Part shown: piece by piece, positions 26,030 to 35,109 of the stretch
How the letters are laid out: every line of letters begins with the position of its first letter
Position numbering within the stretch: the first letter of the stretch is position 1
NCBI GenBank assembly: GCA_011390465.1
Contig: JAABSH010000028.1
Location: forward strand, 1 to 46,797
Direction: 5' to 3'
Length of the DNA stretch: 46,797 nucleotides
From: Desulfobacteraceae bacterium
Lineage (GTDB): Bacteria > Desulfobacterota > Desulfobacteria > Desulfobacterales > Desulfosalsimonadaceae
The notes under the pieces: model-generated
What the model was told of the DNA's origin: nothing
What the model saw: the letters and a program-made list of their open reading frames with translations, nothing else
The model's database searches: none
Position numbers and translations under genes: made by a program

Positions 26030-28099
26030 ATGGGAAGATGTATTAATCATCCGGATCGGGAAACCCGGTTTATGTGCATGAAGCATAATATCTATCTTTG
26101 CGAAGAATGCATTCAATGCCGTGACCCGGAAATTTACTGCAAGTTCAGGTCTTCATGTCCGATCTGGTATATGGACAAGCGGGCCGGTAAAGCAGCTGCC
26201 GGGGATCTGCCCGGGGAATTCAAGGTTGTTTTTCAGCCGGACAACAAAGAAGTAACCGTTACCGAAGGATCCACCCTGCTGGACGCGGCCATTGCCGGCG
26301 ACATTCCCCTGAACGCGTCCTGCAACGGAAAGGGTTCCTGCGGAAAATGCAAACTGGTGCTGGTGTCCGGAGAAGGCATCAGTAAAAATACGCCGTTGCT
26401 GACGGACCGGGAAAAAGCCGATCATTATGTCCTTGCCTGCCAGACAACGGTGCACAGTGACATTGTGGCGCGAATCCCTGAGGAGACCCTGGAACGGAAA
26501 CTGAAAATCGCGGGCATGGGACAAGCCGTGACCGACCGGATGAAAGGGCTGGTGACGGATATCACCCCGATGCTGACCCATTATCCGCTGACCCTTGCAA
26601 CGCCGACCCTTGATGATTCCATCAGTGATCTGGACCGTCTGCTGCGGTGCCTGACGCGGAAGGGGTGCGATACCAGCCGGATGAGCATGGGACTGAAGGT
26701 AATGCGGGATCTGGCCTCGGCCATTCGGCATGAAGACTGGAAGGTGAATGCAGCGGTTATTAAAAAACGCAGCTCCAGCGAAATCGTGGCGGTGACGCCG
26801 GGGAACAGCGAAATGCCGTCCCTGGGCTTGGCCGTGGATATCGGCACCACCTCTATCGTGGTGTACCTGGTGGATATCTCCGATGGCACGGTGCTGGCCG
26901 CCACTTCCGGACACAACCGCCAGGCTGCCTGTGGTGATGACGTGATCAACCGGATTGTGTGCGCGGAAAAAGACGGGGTGAAAAAACTTTCCCGCATGGG
27001 GCTTTCCACCATCAACGGCCTGATCAATGAAGCCATTGACAGCGCGGCGGTGGACCGGAAATCCATTGATAACGTGGTGCTTTCCGGCAATACCACCATG
27101 ATTCATCTGTTGCTGGGCATCGAGCCCCGGTATATTCGGCGGGAACCCTACATTCCGTCGGTTTCGTCTTTTCCGGTTTTAAAAGCCGGGAATGTGGGCC
27201 TCAAGGTCAACCCCGCCGGTGCGGTGTTTGTCATGCCCGGCCCGGCCGGTTATGTAGGCGGAGACATTGTCTCCGGCCTTATTTACACAGGCTTTCACCG
27301 GGAAGAACCCCTTACCCTGTTTATTGACGTGGGCACCAACGGTGAAATCGTGCTGGGCAACAATGAATGGCTTATGACGGCTTCCTGCTCGGCCGGCCCG
27401 GCCTTTGAAGGCGGGGGCATCCGCTGGGGCATGCGGGCTGAGGAAGGGGCCATTGAAAAAGTAACCATTGATCCGGATACCCTGGCCCCGACATATTCCG
27501 TGGTGGGTGATGTGGCACCCCGGGGCATTTGTGGTTCCGGCATGATTGATCTGCTCTCGGAAATGTTTTTAACCGGTATTATTCAGCCGACCGGAAGCTT
27601 CAACGTTGATGATCATCCCAGAATCACCAAAGACGGGGATGAAACCGCTTATATCCTGGCCTTTGCCCATGAGACCGCCGTGGACAAGGATATTCTTTTT
27701 CTGAAGTCGGATATTGACAATCTTATCCGCAGCAAAGGCGCGGTATATGCGGGATTTAAAGTACTTTTGAACCAGATGGGAATGGATTTTTCCATGGTGG
27801 ACCGGCTGATCATCACCGGCGGGTTCGGGCAGTACCTTGATCTTGAAAAAGCAGTCACTATTGGTCTGCTGCCGGATATTGAACGGTCCAAATTTCAGTA
27901 TCTTGGCAACAGTTCCATTGGCGGGGCCTACATGGCCCTGCTTTCTGAAACATACCGGAAAGAGGCCATTGATATATGCAACCGGATGACCTATGTGGAT
28001 TTTTCCAGCAATAACCAGTTTATGGATGAATTTACATCGGCCATGTTTCTTCCTCACACAGATTTAAACGCCTTTCCCAGTATAACGCAAAAGAATTAG
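26030..28099 (+). CDS. Ferredoxin-ASKHA (DUF4445) corrinoid-activator-like protein
   Basis: A 689-residue multidomain protein. Residues 4-43 carry a cysteine/histidine cluster (C4, H7, C16, H19, C24, C27, C30, C37, C43) like a B-box zinc finger. Residues ~65-150 are a 2Fe-2S ferredoxin domain with ligands C98, C104, C107 and C137. The rest is an ASKHA-fold ATPase of the DUF4445/RACo type (VDIGTTSIVVYLVDI, VVLSGNTTMIHLLLGI, TLFIDVGTNGEIVLGN, GGGIRWGMRAEEGAIE). Relatives (RACo, RamA) reductively activate the cobalt of corrinoid methyltransferase proteins using ATP. No corrinoid protein is present in the window, so the partner is elsewhere or different. A GATATAGGAGTCAGCA ribosome binding site supports the start. 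Confidence 0.88.
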   Translation: MGRCINHPDRETRFMCMKHNIYLCEECIQCRDPEIYCKFRSSCPIWYMDKRAGKAAAGDLPGEFKVVFQPDNKEVTVTEGSTLLDAAIAGDIPLNASCNGKGSCGKCKLVLVSGEGISKNTPLLTDREKADHYVLACQTTVHSDIVARIPEETLERKLKIAGMGQAVTDRMKGLVTDITPMLTHYPLTLATPTLDDSISDLDRLLRCLTRKGCDTSRMSMGLKVMRDLASAIRHEDWKVNAAVIKKRSSSEIVAVTPGNSEMPSLGLAVDIGTTSIVVYLVDISDGTVLAATSGHNRQAACGDDVINRIVCAEKDGVKKLSRMGLSTINGLINEAIDSAAVDRKSIDNVVLSGNTTMIHLLLGIEPRYIRREPYIPSVSSFPVLKAGNVGLKVNPAGAVFVMPGPAGYVGGDIVSGLIYTGFHREEPLTLFIDVGTNGEIVLGNNEWLMTASCSAGPAFEGGGIRWGMRAEEGAIEKVTIDPDTLAPTYSVVGDVAPRGICGSGMIDLLSEMFLTGIIQPTGSFNVDDHPRITKDGDETAYILAFAHETAVDKDILFLKSDIDNLIRSKGAVYAGFKVLLNQMGMDFSMVDRLIITGGFGQYLDLEKAVTIGLLPDIERSKFQYLGNSSIGGAYMALLSETYRKEAIDICNRMTYVDFSSNNQFMDEFTSAMFLPHTDLNAFPSITQKN

Positions 28100-28268
28100 T
28101 CTTTACGAAGGAAGCTTGGCATACCTCCCGCTATATCTTCCTTATCATTGCCCGAGGGCGGTCCGGATTCAGCACCGGGCCGCCTGACGGCAATACCCAA
28201 TGGTCCGCCGAATTCTACAGGACAGGTGGGCGCGGACTTTATCCCCGGTATTTCGTATTCCTTAAGGG

Positions 28269-28297
28269 CTGTCAGGCGAAAGAACATCGCCTGACAG
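28269..28297 (+). promoter_or_regulatory. Strong hairpin upstream of FAD oxidoreductase gene
   Basis: CTGTCAGGCGA and TCGCCTGACAG form a perfect 11-bp stem with a 7-nt loop, 42 nt before the next start codon. It lacks a T-tract. It may terminate the ASKHA transcript or act as a 5'-UTR element. The rest of 28100-28339 holds no gene. Confidence 0.45.
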
Positions 28298-28339
28298 GAC
28301 GGACGCTTAAAACTTTGCATCGGTGAAAGGATTGAAGAA

Positions 28340-29701
28340 ATGGAAAAAACAGACGTATTGATTATCGGCGGCAGCGCGGCAGGGATAGTGGCAGCGACAA
28401 CGGCAAAATCATTTTATCCGGAAAAATCCGTAATTCTGGTGCGGAAGGAAAAAGATATGCTGGTGCCTTGCGGCATCCCTTACATTTTTGGGACCCTTGA
28501 AGCCTCGGAAAAGAATCAGGTATCGGATACCGTGCTGTCCGATGCCGGTATTGAATTGAAAATTGCGGAAATCGAAGATGTGGATGCAAAACAGAAAACA
28601 TGCACTACAACCCAAGGTGAAACCATCGCATTTGATAAACTGCTGTTTGCCACCGGCTCAACCCCGGTGCGGCCCAAATGGCTGACAGGGGCGGAACTTG
28701 GAAATGTGTTTGTGATTCCCAAAGACAAGTCCTATCTGGATGCCTGTCAGGTAAGCATGCGCAATTTCCATAAAGTGGTGGTCATCGGTGGCGGATTCAT
28801 CGGTGTTGAAATGGCGGATGAGCTGACCAAATGCGGCAAAGACGTTACCCTGGTGGAAATGTTGCCCCATGTGCTGAGTCTGGCCTTTGATTTGGAGTTT
28901 GCGGAGCGGGCGGAGGAAATTTTGAAATGCCGCGGGGTAAACCTGAAAACCGGCAGCAGCGTTAAAGAAATCGTGGGCAATAAAAATGTTACCGGAGTCC
29001 GGCTGGACAGCGGGGAGATTCTGCCGGCGGACGCCGTGGTGCTTTCCATCGGGTATCGGCCCAATACCCGTCTGGCGGCCAAAGCCGGCCTTGAAATCAA
29101 TAAAATGGGATTTATCCAAGTCAATGAATATATGCGCACGGAAAATTCGGATATTTTTGCCATTGGCGATTGCGCGGCCAAAACCAGTTTTATAACCCGA
29201 ACGGAAAAACCCACCATGCTGGCGTCCACCGCATGCGCGGAAGCCCGGATTGCCGCCATGAATCTTTTCCGGTTGTCCACTGTCCGGCTTTTTGGGGGGA
29301 CGGTTTCCATTTTTTGCACGGCCCTGGGAGATCAGGGGTTTGGCGCGGCCGGGGTGACGGAAAACCTGGCCCTGGAACGGGGATTTGATATTCTGACCGG
29401 GACATTTGAAGGGGTGGACCGCCACCCCGGCACACTGCCCGATACCCGCAAGCAGGTGGTCAAGCTGATTGTATCCCGGGAATCCGGCATGATATTGGGC
29501 GGTGAAGTGATGGGCGGCACCTCCACCGGCGAACTCACCAATCTGATCGGGTTTATTATCCAGAACCGGATGACCCTGGATGCACTTTTGACGGCCCAGA
29601 TCGGCACCCATCCGCTGCTTACGGCGCCGCCCACGGCCTATCCTTTGATAAAGGCCGCGGAAATGATTGCCCGGAAAAGGCGGGAAAACGGGAATAAATA
29701 A
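28340..29701 (+). CDS. FAD/NAD-dependent CoA-disulfide-reductase-like oxidoreductase (Cys form)
   Basis: A 453-residue pyridine-nucleotide-disulfide oxidoreductase of the CoA-disulfide reductase/NADH oxidase group. The FAD-binding GGSAAGIVAA is at ~10-19. The single redox cysteine C44 lies in VPCGIPY. The NAD-binding loop is VVVIGGGFIGVEMADEL, and the second FAD motif is IFAIGDCA. A dimerisation domain completes it. It lacks the tandem rhodanese or second-domain extensions of some relatives. It is a paralogue of the proteins at 38191 and 40544 and shows cysteine at the position where the 38191 protein has UGA. Likely substrates are CoA-disulfide, polysulfide or O2; the exact one is not determinable. 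GAAAGGATTGAAGAA supplies the ribosome binding site. Confidence 0.88.
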   Translation: MEKTDVLIIGGSAAGIVAATTAKSFYPEKSVILVRKEKDMLVPCGIPYIFGTLEASEKNQVSDTVLSDAGIELKIAEIEDVDAKQKTCTTTQGETIAFDKLLFATGSTPVRPKWLTGAELGNVFVIPKDKSYLDACQVSMRNFHKVVVIGGGFIGVEMADELTKCGKDVTLVEMLPHVLSLAFDLEFAERAEEILKCRGVNLKTGSSVKEIVGNKNVTGVRLDSGEILPADAVVLSIGYRPNTRLAAKAGLEINKMGFIQVNEYMRTENSDIFAIGDCAAKTSFITRTEKPTMLASTACAEARIAAMNLFRLSTVRLFGGTVSIFCTALGDQGFGAAGVTENLALERGFDILTGTFEGVDRHPGTLPDTRKQVVKLIVSRESGMILGGEVMGGTSTGELTNLIGFIIQNRMTLDALLTAQIGTHPLLTAPPTAYPLIKAAEMIARKRRENGNK

Positions 29702-29966
29702 ATCGGTTTTTATCCTGATGAAAACCCGGTGATGCCTTTGTTCCTTTTTTTTCAGGCTGATGATAAATAGCGGTATCTGAATATTTTCCCTGTTTCTTAA
29801 AAGGTTTTTGGCGTATGCCCACATACCGGAATAAAATTTACCGTGCCCGAATCAACCCCGCTCTTGACGGCGCCTGCGAGTCGTGATTATGTAAAGCCCA
29901 TCGGTAATTGCGTTGATATGGTTTGATACTAGTAAATTTCTAATTCTCTTGAAAGGAAAAAGGGCA

Positions 29967-31364
29967 ATGAAGTACTTGTTTTATCTGTTTTTTACGTTTG
30001 GTTTGATGACATCGCCCCTTTGGGCCATGGATCATTCCAAATTTATCTCTGGTGAATATGAAACACCCAATGAAGTAACGCAGGATTGTATGAGCTGTCA
30101 TCCGAATCAAATATCGGATTTTATGAAGACGGCCCATTGGCTCTGGAAAGGTCCCACTCCTTATCTGATCGGCCATGAAAAAGATACCCATATCGGAAAA
30201 ATTAATCTGATGAACAATTTCTGAGTGAACATTTCTTCTAATGAGTGCAGTTGCACCAAATGTCACGCAGGTTATGGATGGACAGACCAATCTTTTGATT
30301 TTTCAAACCCGGAATCTGTGGACTGTTTGATCTGCCACGCGGATCCCGCGCTTTTTAATAAAAAAAACAACACCTGCGGCTGGCCGGACAAGGATGTTGA
30401 CCTGGCAGCCGCTGCCCGCAGCGTGGGCAAGCCGGAACGCGGCAACTGCGGGGCCTGCCACTGGTACGGCGGGGGCGGCAATAATGTGAAGCACGGGGAT
30501 ATGGATAATATCCTGGACAATCCCACCGCGTCCCATGATGTGCACATGGGCGGCCTTGGATTTACCTGCCAGGAATGTCATGTAACGGAAAAGCACCGCA
30601 TTGCCGGCAGCAGCACCACGTCCGCGGTCAGTGAAGGGCAGGTTTCCTGCACAGACTGCCATGATCCGAAACCCCATGATGCATCATCGCCGCTGATGGC
30701 GGAGCTTAACGATCATTGCGATGCCATCAGCTGTCAGACCTGTCATATTCCGGTGTTTGCAAAGTTTTCACCGACCGTTACCATGTGGGACTATTCCCAG
30801 AGCGGGGGCGAAGAAAAGCTGGTTTCCAAAAGCGAATTCCGCGAAGAATACCTGAGCCGGAAAAAAGGGCTGCTGGTAAAAGAGACCAATGTCCGGCCCA
30901 CCTATTTATGGTATAACGGAAAACACCGGCGGTACCTGAAGGGCGATCCCGTATCCTTTGACAGCATGAACTGTCTGAATCCCCCGGACGGTGATATCAG
31001 CGATCCAGCGGCACGGATTACGCCTTTTAAACTGATGCTTGGAAAAGATGTGGCGGATGCGGAAAACGGTTATCTCATCGCGCCGGAGCTTTTCACCGGT
31101 TATTTTGAACATTTTGATTGGGTAAAGGCCGCCCAGGGCGGCATGGAAGCAGCTGGCCTGGAATTCAGCGGCAAGGTTGAATTTGTGGATACCTGCATGC
31201 GCTGGCGCATCAACCATGAGGTGGCACCGGCCGGAGAAGCGCTTTCCTGTCTGGATTGCCATCGGCCAAATGGTGTGATGGATTTCAAGGCGTTAGGGTA
31301 TAAAGGAGATCCCGCGGCAACAGGCGGGCGGGCTGATATGCAGGCCGGGGAAAGTGAAAATTGA
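29967..31364 (+). CDS. Octaheme tetrathionate-reductase-family c-type cytochrome, probable selenoprotein (UGA at 30222)
   Basis: Read as one gene of 465 residues with the UGA at 30222-30224 decoded as selenocysteine (Sec86). A signal peptide (MKYLFYLFFTFGLMTSPLWA) indicates periplasmic export. Exactly eight CXXCH haem motifs follow: CMSCH, CTKCH, CLICH, CGACH, CQECH, CTDCH, CQTCH and CLDCH, the first before and seven after the UGA, all in one frame. HWLWKG, GKINLMNNF-U and CHAGYGW match the octaheme tetrathionate reductase (OTR) family. There NNFC carries a cysteine that, as I recall from the Shewanella structure, lies in the active site, and K155 (SVGK) would be the expected haem-ligating lysine. 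The family reduces tetrathionate, nitrite or hydroxylamine in vitro. The part after UGA starts GTG but has no ribosome binding site. A sequencing error or pseudogene is less likely, because the UGA coincides with the redox Cys. AAAGGAAAAAGGGCA precedes the ATG. Confidence 0.82.
30245..30256 (+). promoter_or_regulatory. Weak SECIS-like hairpin after UGA of octaheme gene
   Basis: GUGC-AGUU-GCAC begins 21 nt after the UGA at 30222-30224, within the distance expected for bacterial SECIS apical loops, and has a G in the loop. The stem is only 4 bp by eye, so it is weaker than the hairpin at 38340. RNA folding of 30222-30270 would settle it. Confidence 0.4.
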
Positions 31365-31690
31365 CGGCTTCGTAAAAAGTCCAAATTCTTTGTTGCGCTG
31401 CATCCTTCGTTCTTCATGGTACGCTAAGTACCAATCATCACTCAGGATTTGCGCGCCTCGAATTTGAACTTTTGTACTTTGCCGTCTAAATTCGGCTTTT
31501 TACGAGAGTATCAATTATGACGGCTTCGCAAAAAGTCAAAAATTGTCTTCTTCTGTCATTCCCGCGAAAGCGGGAATCCAGCAATCTCAAGATGTTCTGG
31601 ATGCCGGATCGGGCCTGCCCCGGAATGCTTTTATCCGGGGTCCGGCATGACGGAAACGGACTTTTTACGGGAGCATCAATTATGTTCCGT
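31365..31690. repeat. Dispersed repeats with GACGGCTTCGTAAAAAGTC ends
   Basis: The gene-free stretch 31365-31726 holds TGACGGCTTCGTAAAAAGTC near 31363, a variant TGACGGCTTCGCAAAAAGTC near 31518, and the inverted form GACTTTTTACGGGAGCAT near 31658. One ATTCCCGCGAAAGCGGGAAT unit lies at ~31559. ATCAATTATG follows two of them. They look like REP-type intergenic elements; no gene or promoter is evident. Confidence 0.7.
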
Positions 31691-31726
31691 CCTGACGGAA
31701 TTCAATCCATCACATGAGCCGATAAA

Positions 31727-32926
31727 ATGACTCCTTATGATTTTGACCGGCGCATTGAATGCGGCCGGTGTCTGTCAGAATGCAATTACAGTGGCCTGTC
31801 TTCCGGGCAGGCCATTGATGCTATTCGAAAAATGCGTTCAGGAGATGCCGGTGTCATCGAATATGTGCTGGATCATTGTGTTTTTTGCACCAACTGCAAT
31901 TATTTCTGCCCGGTGGATGCCCGTCCCGCCGCTTTCATGATTGCGCTGCACCGTGAGCAGCAGCGCCGCAGGAAAACGGTTCCCGCCTCTCTCCGGTATA
32001 TGATCAACGGTATGGAGGACCAGGGATGGCACCACAATTTTTTCACGGATCTTTACACGGATCACACTAAAGAAGAAAAAGCCGTGATGGCCCAATGGCG
32101 GGAACCCAAAAACTGCCCGGACAGTGATTTGCTCTGGTGCAGCTGCGCCACCCGGATATTTCCCGGCGATATCGAACGATCCCGTGTTTTGTCCGGGCTC
32201 CCGAAATTCGGCGGCCCTTCAGACTGCTGCGGTCTGCCTGCCATGCGAAGCGGTCTTTTTGAGGCGGCCCGGCGCGTTGCGGACAATCTTGTGGACCGGC
32301 TTCATCAGAGCCGGTTCAAAAGACTGGTGGTCATGTGCGGGTCCTGTCAGGACATGTTTTCCAATCTTATGCCCGAGTATCTGGATCAGAATTTTCCGTT
32401 TGAAATTATTTCCATCTATGAATACTTAGACGAGCAGATGCAGGCGGGAAACCTGAAAATAGTGCGCAGGGTGGAAGACCAAAAAAAAACCAAACCAGAT
32501 GATATCTGTATGTTTCATTCCTGCTATGGTCATTCTTTTGGCCGGGCCTATCTGGACGCCATTGACCGCCTGGCCCGGGCCGTCGGATATGAGTGCACGG
32601 AACTGGCCCACACCGGGGAAAAAAATATCTGCTGCGGCATGGGCGGAATTTACCAGAAAGGCAGTTTGCGGGATATCTTAAAAATTCGGAAATTCAAAAA
32701 AACCGATTATCGTGACGCCGGAAAGAAAAATCTGCTTGCGTATTGTTACGGCTGTTTTTTTATTTCGCATCTTTTTCAACGGGGCACGGCCCATTTCCTG
32801 CTGGAAAAGGTTTTGTGGGCCCTTGGAGATGATATTGACACGCCGTTAAACAGCATCCTCGGCCGGGCCATGAATGTCAGCACGATCAAGCATATGACGG
32901 GGATTGCCCCGTCTGCTTTGCGGTAA
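31727..32926 (+). CDS. HdrD/GlpC-like (Fe-S) protein with two CCG domains
   Basis: A 399-residue soluble electron-transfer protein. The N-terminal region has two ferredoxin-like cysteine clusters (CGRCLSEC..C and CVFCTNCNYFCP). Two cysteine-rich CCG domains follow, each with the double-cysteine signature: PSDCCGLPAMRSG plus VMCGSCQD, and NICCGMGGIYQKG plus YCYGC. This arrangement resembles heterodisulfide reductase HdrD/HdrB, GlpC and related subunits that bind a noncubane 4Fe-4S cluster for disulfide chemistry. Immediately downstream of the octaheme cytochrome and separated by repeats, it may pass electrons in thiol/disulfide metabolism. No membrane partner is adjacent. The ATG lacks a strong ribosome binding site, so the start is moderately sure. 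Confidence 0.85.
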   Translation: MTPYDFDRRIECGRCLSECNYSGLSSGQAIDAIRKMRSGDAGVIEYVLDHCVFCTNCNYFCPVDARPAAFMIALHREQQRRRKTVPASLRYMINGMEDQGWHHNFFTDLYTDHTKEEKAVMAQWREPKNCPDSDLLWCSCATRIFPGDIERSRVLSGLPKFGGPSDCCGLPAMRSGLFEAARRVADNLVDRLHQSRFKRLVVMCGSCQDMFSNLMPEYLDQNFPFEIISIYEYLDEQMQAGNLKIVRRVEDQKKTKPDDICMFHSCYGHSFGRAYLDAIDRLARAVGYECTELAHTGEKNICCGMGGIYQKGSLRDILKIRKFKKTDYRDAGKKNLLAYCYGCFFISHLFQRGTAHFLLEKVLWALGDDIDTPLNSILGRAMNVSTIKHMTGIAPSALR

Positions 32927-32976
32927 TCTGAGGGTGTTGTAAAAAGTGCGGGGAGAATTGCGCAACAACGAAAAAT

Positions 32977-34470
32977 TTATCTGCCCGTGGTCATGGAATA
33001 GTCGTCTTCCGGCTGCGTCAGCGGAATATTCCATTTTTTCATATATTTCCAGATTGCCGCCCGGCTGAATCCCATTCGCCGGGCCACTTCCGCTTTGTTC
33101 CACCCGCTGGCTTCAAGGGTCTGGATCAACACCTCCCGGGTGGGTTTTTTCCGGCGGGGGGCCGGATTCAGAGTCCGGCCGGTGGTTCCGTTCGGATTCA
33201 GCCTCCCCTCTGGCGGATATTCCGGCGGATATCCCGGCGGATACGCCGGCCGGTTTTCCAGCCGATATTCCATCTGCCGGATTTCCACGGGCAGGTCAAA
33301 GAGATCAATATGCCCCTCTTCGCACAGGACAAAGGCATGCTCTATGGCATTTTCCAGTTCCCGCACATTGCCCGGCCAGTTGTAATCCAGTAAAATCCGC
33401 ATGGCCTGCTGACTGACCCCGGAAATGCGTTTTCCGGTTTTGGTGTTTTGTTTTTTAATAAAATGGCTGATCAGCAGGGGAATATCTTCTCTGCGGCTCC
33501 GAAGGGGCGGCAGATTGATGGGAAACACCTTGAGCCGGTAAAACAGATCTTCCCGAAAATTGCCGGCTGCCACCATTTGGTAGAGATTCCGGTTGGTGGC
33601 GGTAATAATACGAATGTCCAGCTTTCTTTTTTTGGATTCGCCCACCCGCTCAAACTCTCTTTCCTGAAGCACGCGCAGCAGTTTTACCTGGATAAAAGGA
33701 CTCAAATCCCCGATTTCATCCAGAAAAATTGTGCCGCCCTCTGCTTCTTCAAACCGGCCCATCCGGTCCCGAACCGCACCGGTAAACGCGCCTTTGGCAT
33801 GACCGAACAGCTCGCTTTCCAGCAGGGATTCAGACAGGGCACTGCTGTTCACCGTCACAAAGGGCATTTCCGCCCGGTTGCTGTTATAATGAACCGCCCC
33901 GGCCACCAGTTCTTTTCCGGAACCGCTTTCTCCCTGGATTAAAATAGTGGCGTCACTGGCTGCCGCCGCCCGGATGGTGGCAAATACCCGCTGCATGGCG
34001 CTGCTTTTTCCGATGATTTTGTCAAACCGGTAGATTTCGCCCATTCTTCTGCTGGCTTTTTCTGCTTCATGACGGGCCTGATGCAGCTCGGTTAAATCGG
34101 TAACCGTTTCCACCACCCCCCGGACCTGGCCTTCTTTGTCCTTGAGAATCCGCGCGCTTTTGATCACCGGCACGTCATGGCCGGTTTTATGTTTTAAAAA
34201 ACATTCCTTGCCGTCGATGCGCTCCTGCTTGTAAATGCCGCATTCCCGGATGCCCGCGGGGCAGGCTTTTCGGAAACACCGGTTGAAATTGAGCAGGGCG
34301 CAGGACTTACCCAGGGCTTCGGTTGCCTTGTAGCCGGTGATCCGCTCCATGGCCGGGTTCCAGTATGTGAATTCTCCGTTGCTGTTCAGGGTGAACACCC
34401 CGTCTGCCATGGATTCCAGCAGAAGGGGTTCAAAATCCGGATCCGGTGTGTCGGGTATTTTGCGGGGCAT
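32977..34470 (-). CDS. Sigma-54-dependent regulator with PAS domain and Fis-type HTH
   Basis: A 497-residue bacterial enhancer-binding protein. Residues ~13-135 are a PAS sensor domain ([24 protein letters not shown]) with four cysteines ([23 protein letters not shown]), suggesting redox or metal sensing. The AAA+ domain (~155-380) has Walker [13 protein letters not shown], the sigma-54-contacting GAFTGA, and Walker [15 protein letters not shown] proline/tyrosine-rich linker ([16 protein letters not shown]) leads to a Fis HTH ([22 protein letters not shown]). It is divergent from the 34763 operon, which has a sigma-54 promoter and twin palindromes in the intergenic space. It therefore most likely activates that operon. 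Confidence 0.92.
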   Translation of the reverse strand: MPRKIPDTPDPDFEPLLLESMADGVFTLNSNGEFTYWNPAMERITGYKATEALGKSCALLNFNRCFRKACPAGIRECGIYKQERIDGKECFLKHKTGHDVPVIKSARILKDKEGQVRGVVETVTDLTELHQARHEAEKASRRMGEIYRFDKIIGKSSAMQRVFATIRAAAASDATILIQGESGSGKELVAGAVHYNSNRAEMPFVTVNSSALSESLLESELFGHAKGAFTGAVRDRMGRFEEAEGGTIFLDEIGDLSPFIQVKLLRVLQEREFERVGESKKRKLDIRIITATNRNLYQMVAAGNFREDLFYRLKVFPINLPPLRSRREDIPLLISHFIKKQNTKTGKRISGVSQQAMRILLDYNWPGNVRELENAIEHAFVLCEEGHIDLFDLPVEIRQMEYRLENRPAYPPGYPPEYPPEGRLNPNGTTGRTLNPAPRRKKPTREVLIQTLEASGWNKAEVARRMGFSRAAIWKYMKKWNIPLTQPEDDYSMTTGR

Positions 34471-34516
34471 AACCGTATTTCCTTTTGAATAACGAAATAA
34501 ACCAAAGAGTGTAATG

Positions 34517-34548
34517 GTAGCGCTAATTTTGGAATAAAGTAGCGCTAC
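34517..34548. promoter_or_regulatory. Two palindromic enhancer sites 22 bp apart
   Basis: GTAGCGCTAA (34517-34526) and GTAGCGCTAC (34539-34548) are near-identical palindromes whose centres are 22 bp apart, two helical turns. They lie ~150 bp upstream of the sigma-54 promoter and 47 bp from the divergent activator's start codon. This is the textbook layout of an enhancer for a Fis-HTH activator, here the protein encoded at 32977-34470. Confidence 0.7.
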
Positions 34549-34696
34549 TTTTTAATGTAACTGAAAAACACAGATTGTCAACCATTGGGTCTGCATTGGG
34601 GTAGATTTTTTTAAACCACCATAAATCAATGGGTTGTGCGGAGGGTTGCGCAGAAAACAGGGATTATTTCAAACAGCAGATAGTAAACTCGGGAAA

Positions 34697-34712
34697 TGGC
34701 ATAACTCTTGTA
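34697..34712 (+). promoter_or_regulatory. Sigma-54 promoter for thioredoxin/DUF1638 operon
   Basis: TGGCATAACTCTTGTA fits TGGCAYRNNNNTTGCW except for T instead of C at -12, the same deviation as in the promoter at 25485. The start codon of the thioredoxin gene is 50 nt downstream. Confidence 0.75.
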
Positions 34713-34762
34713 TAATACCTATGCAGATGATGCGGGAAAATTTTTAAGATTTTGGAGGCTTC

Positions 34763-35083
34763 ATGGCGGTTGTGATTCTCAGATCCAGAAAAGAGTATGA
34801 TGATCTGATTCAAAAAGGCATTTCATTAATAGATTTTAATGCACCCTGGTGCAGTCCGTGCCGCTCCCAGGAGCCGATTCTGGAAAAAGTTGCCCGGGTA
34901 TTCAGTGGCCAGGCCGTTGTTGCCGCCATGAACATTGACAATCATCAGGATGTGGTGTGGAAGCTGGGCATTCAAAGTATTCCCACTTTGGTTATTTTTA
35001 AGAACAACAAAGAAATTCAAAGATTTATCGGTCTTCAGCCGGAATCGGTCATTGCCGGCGCATTAAAGACATTGATGGATTGA
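34763..35083 (+). CDS. Thioredoxin-like protein
   Basis: A 106-residue thioredoxin-fold protein with WCSPCR and the cis-proline segment IQSIPTLVIFKNNKEIQRFIG. A TTTTGGAGGCTTC ribosome binding site fixes the ATG. It is a paralogue of the protein at 25569. It is the first gene of an apparent sigma-54-driven operon with the DUF1638 gene 26 nt downstream, so it may keep a partner of that protein reduced. No signal peptide is seen, indicating cytoplasmic action. Confidence 0.92.
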   Translation: MAVVILRSRKEYDDLIQKGISLIDFNAPWCSPCRSQEPILEKVARVFSGQAVVAAMNIDNHQDVVWKLGIQSIPTLVIFKNNKEIQRFIGLQPESVIAGALKTLMD

Positions 35084-35109
35084 ATCTGAACCCTACAAGG
35101 AGGAACTGA

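Noticed and set aside
26153-27106. Long minus-strand frame opposite the ferredoxin-ASKHA gene
   Set aside because: It is a shadow caused by high G+C third positions of the real gene; no family and no ribosome binding site.
29913-30224. A separate small cytochrome gene ending at UGA 30224, with a second gene starting at GTG 30225
   Set aside because: Both halves are in the same frame, the second has no ribosome binding site or signal peptide, and the family runs continuously across the UGA at a cysteine position.
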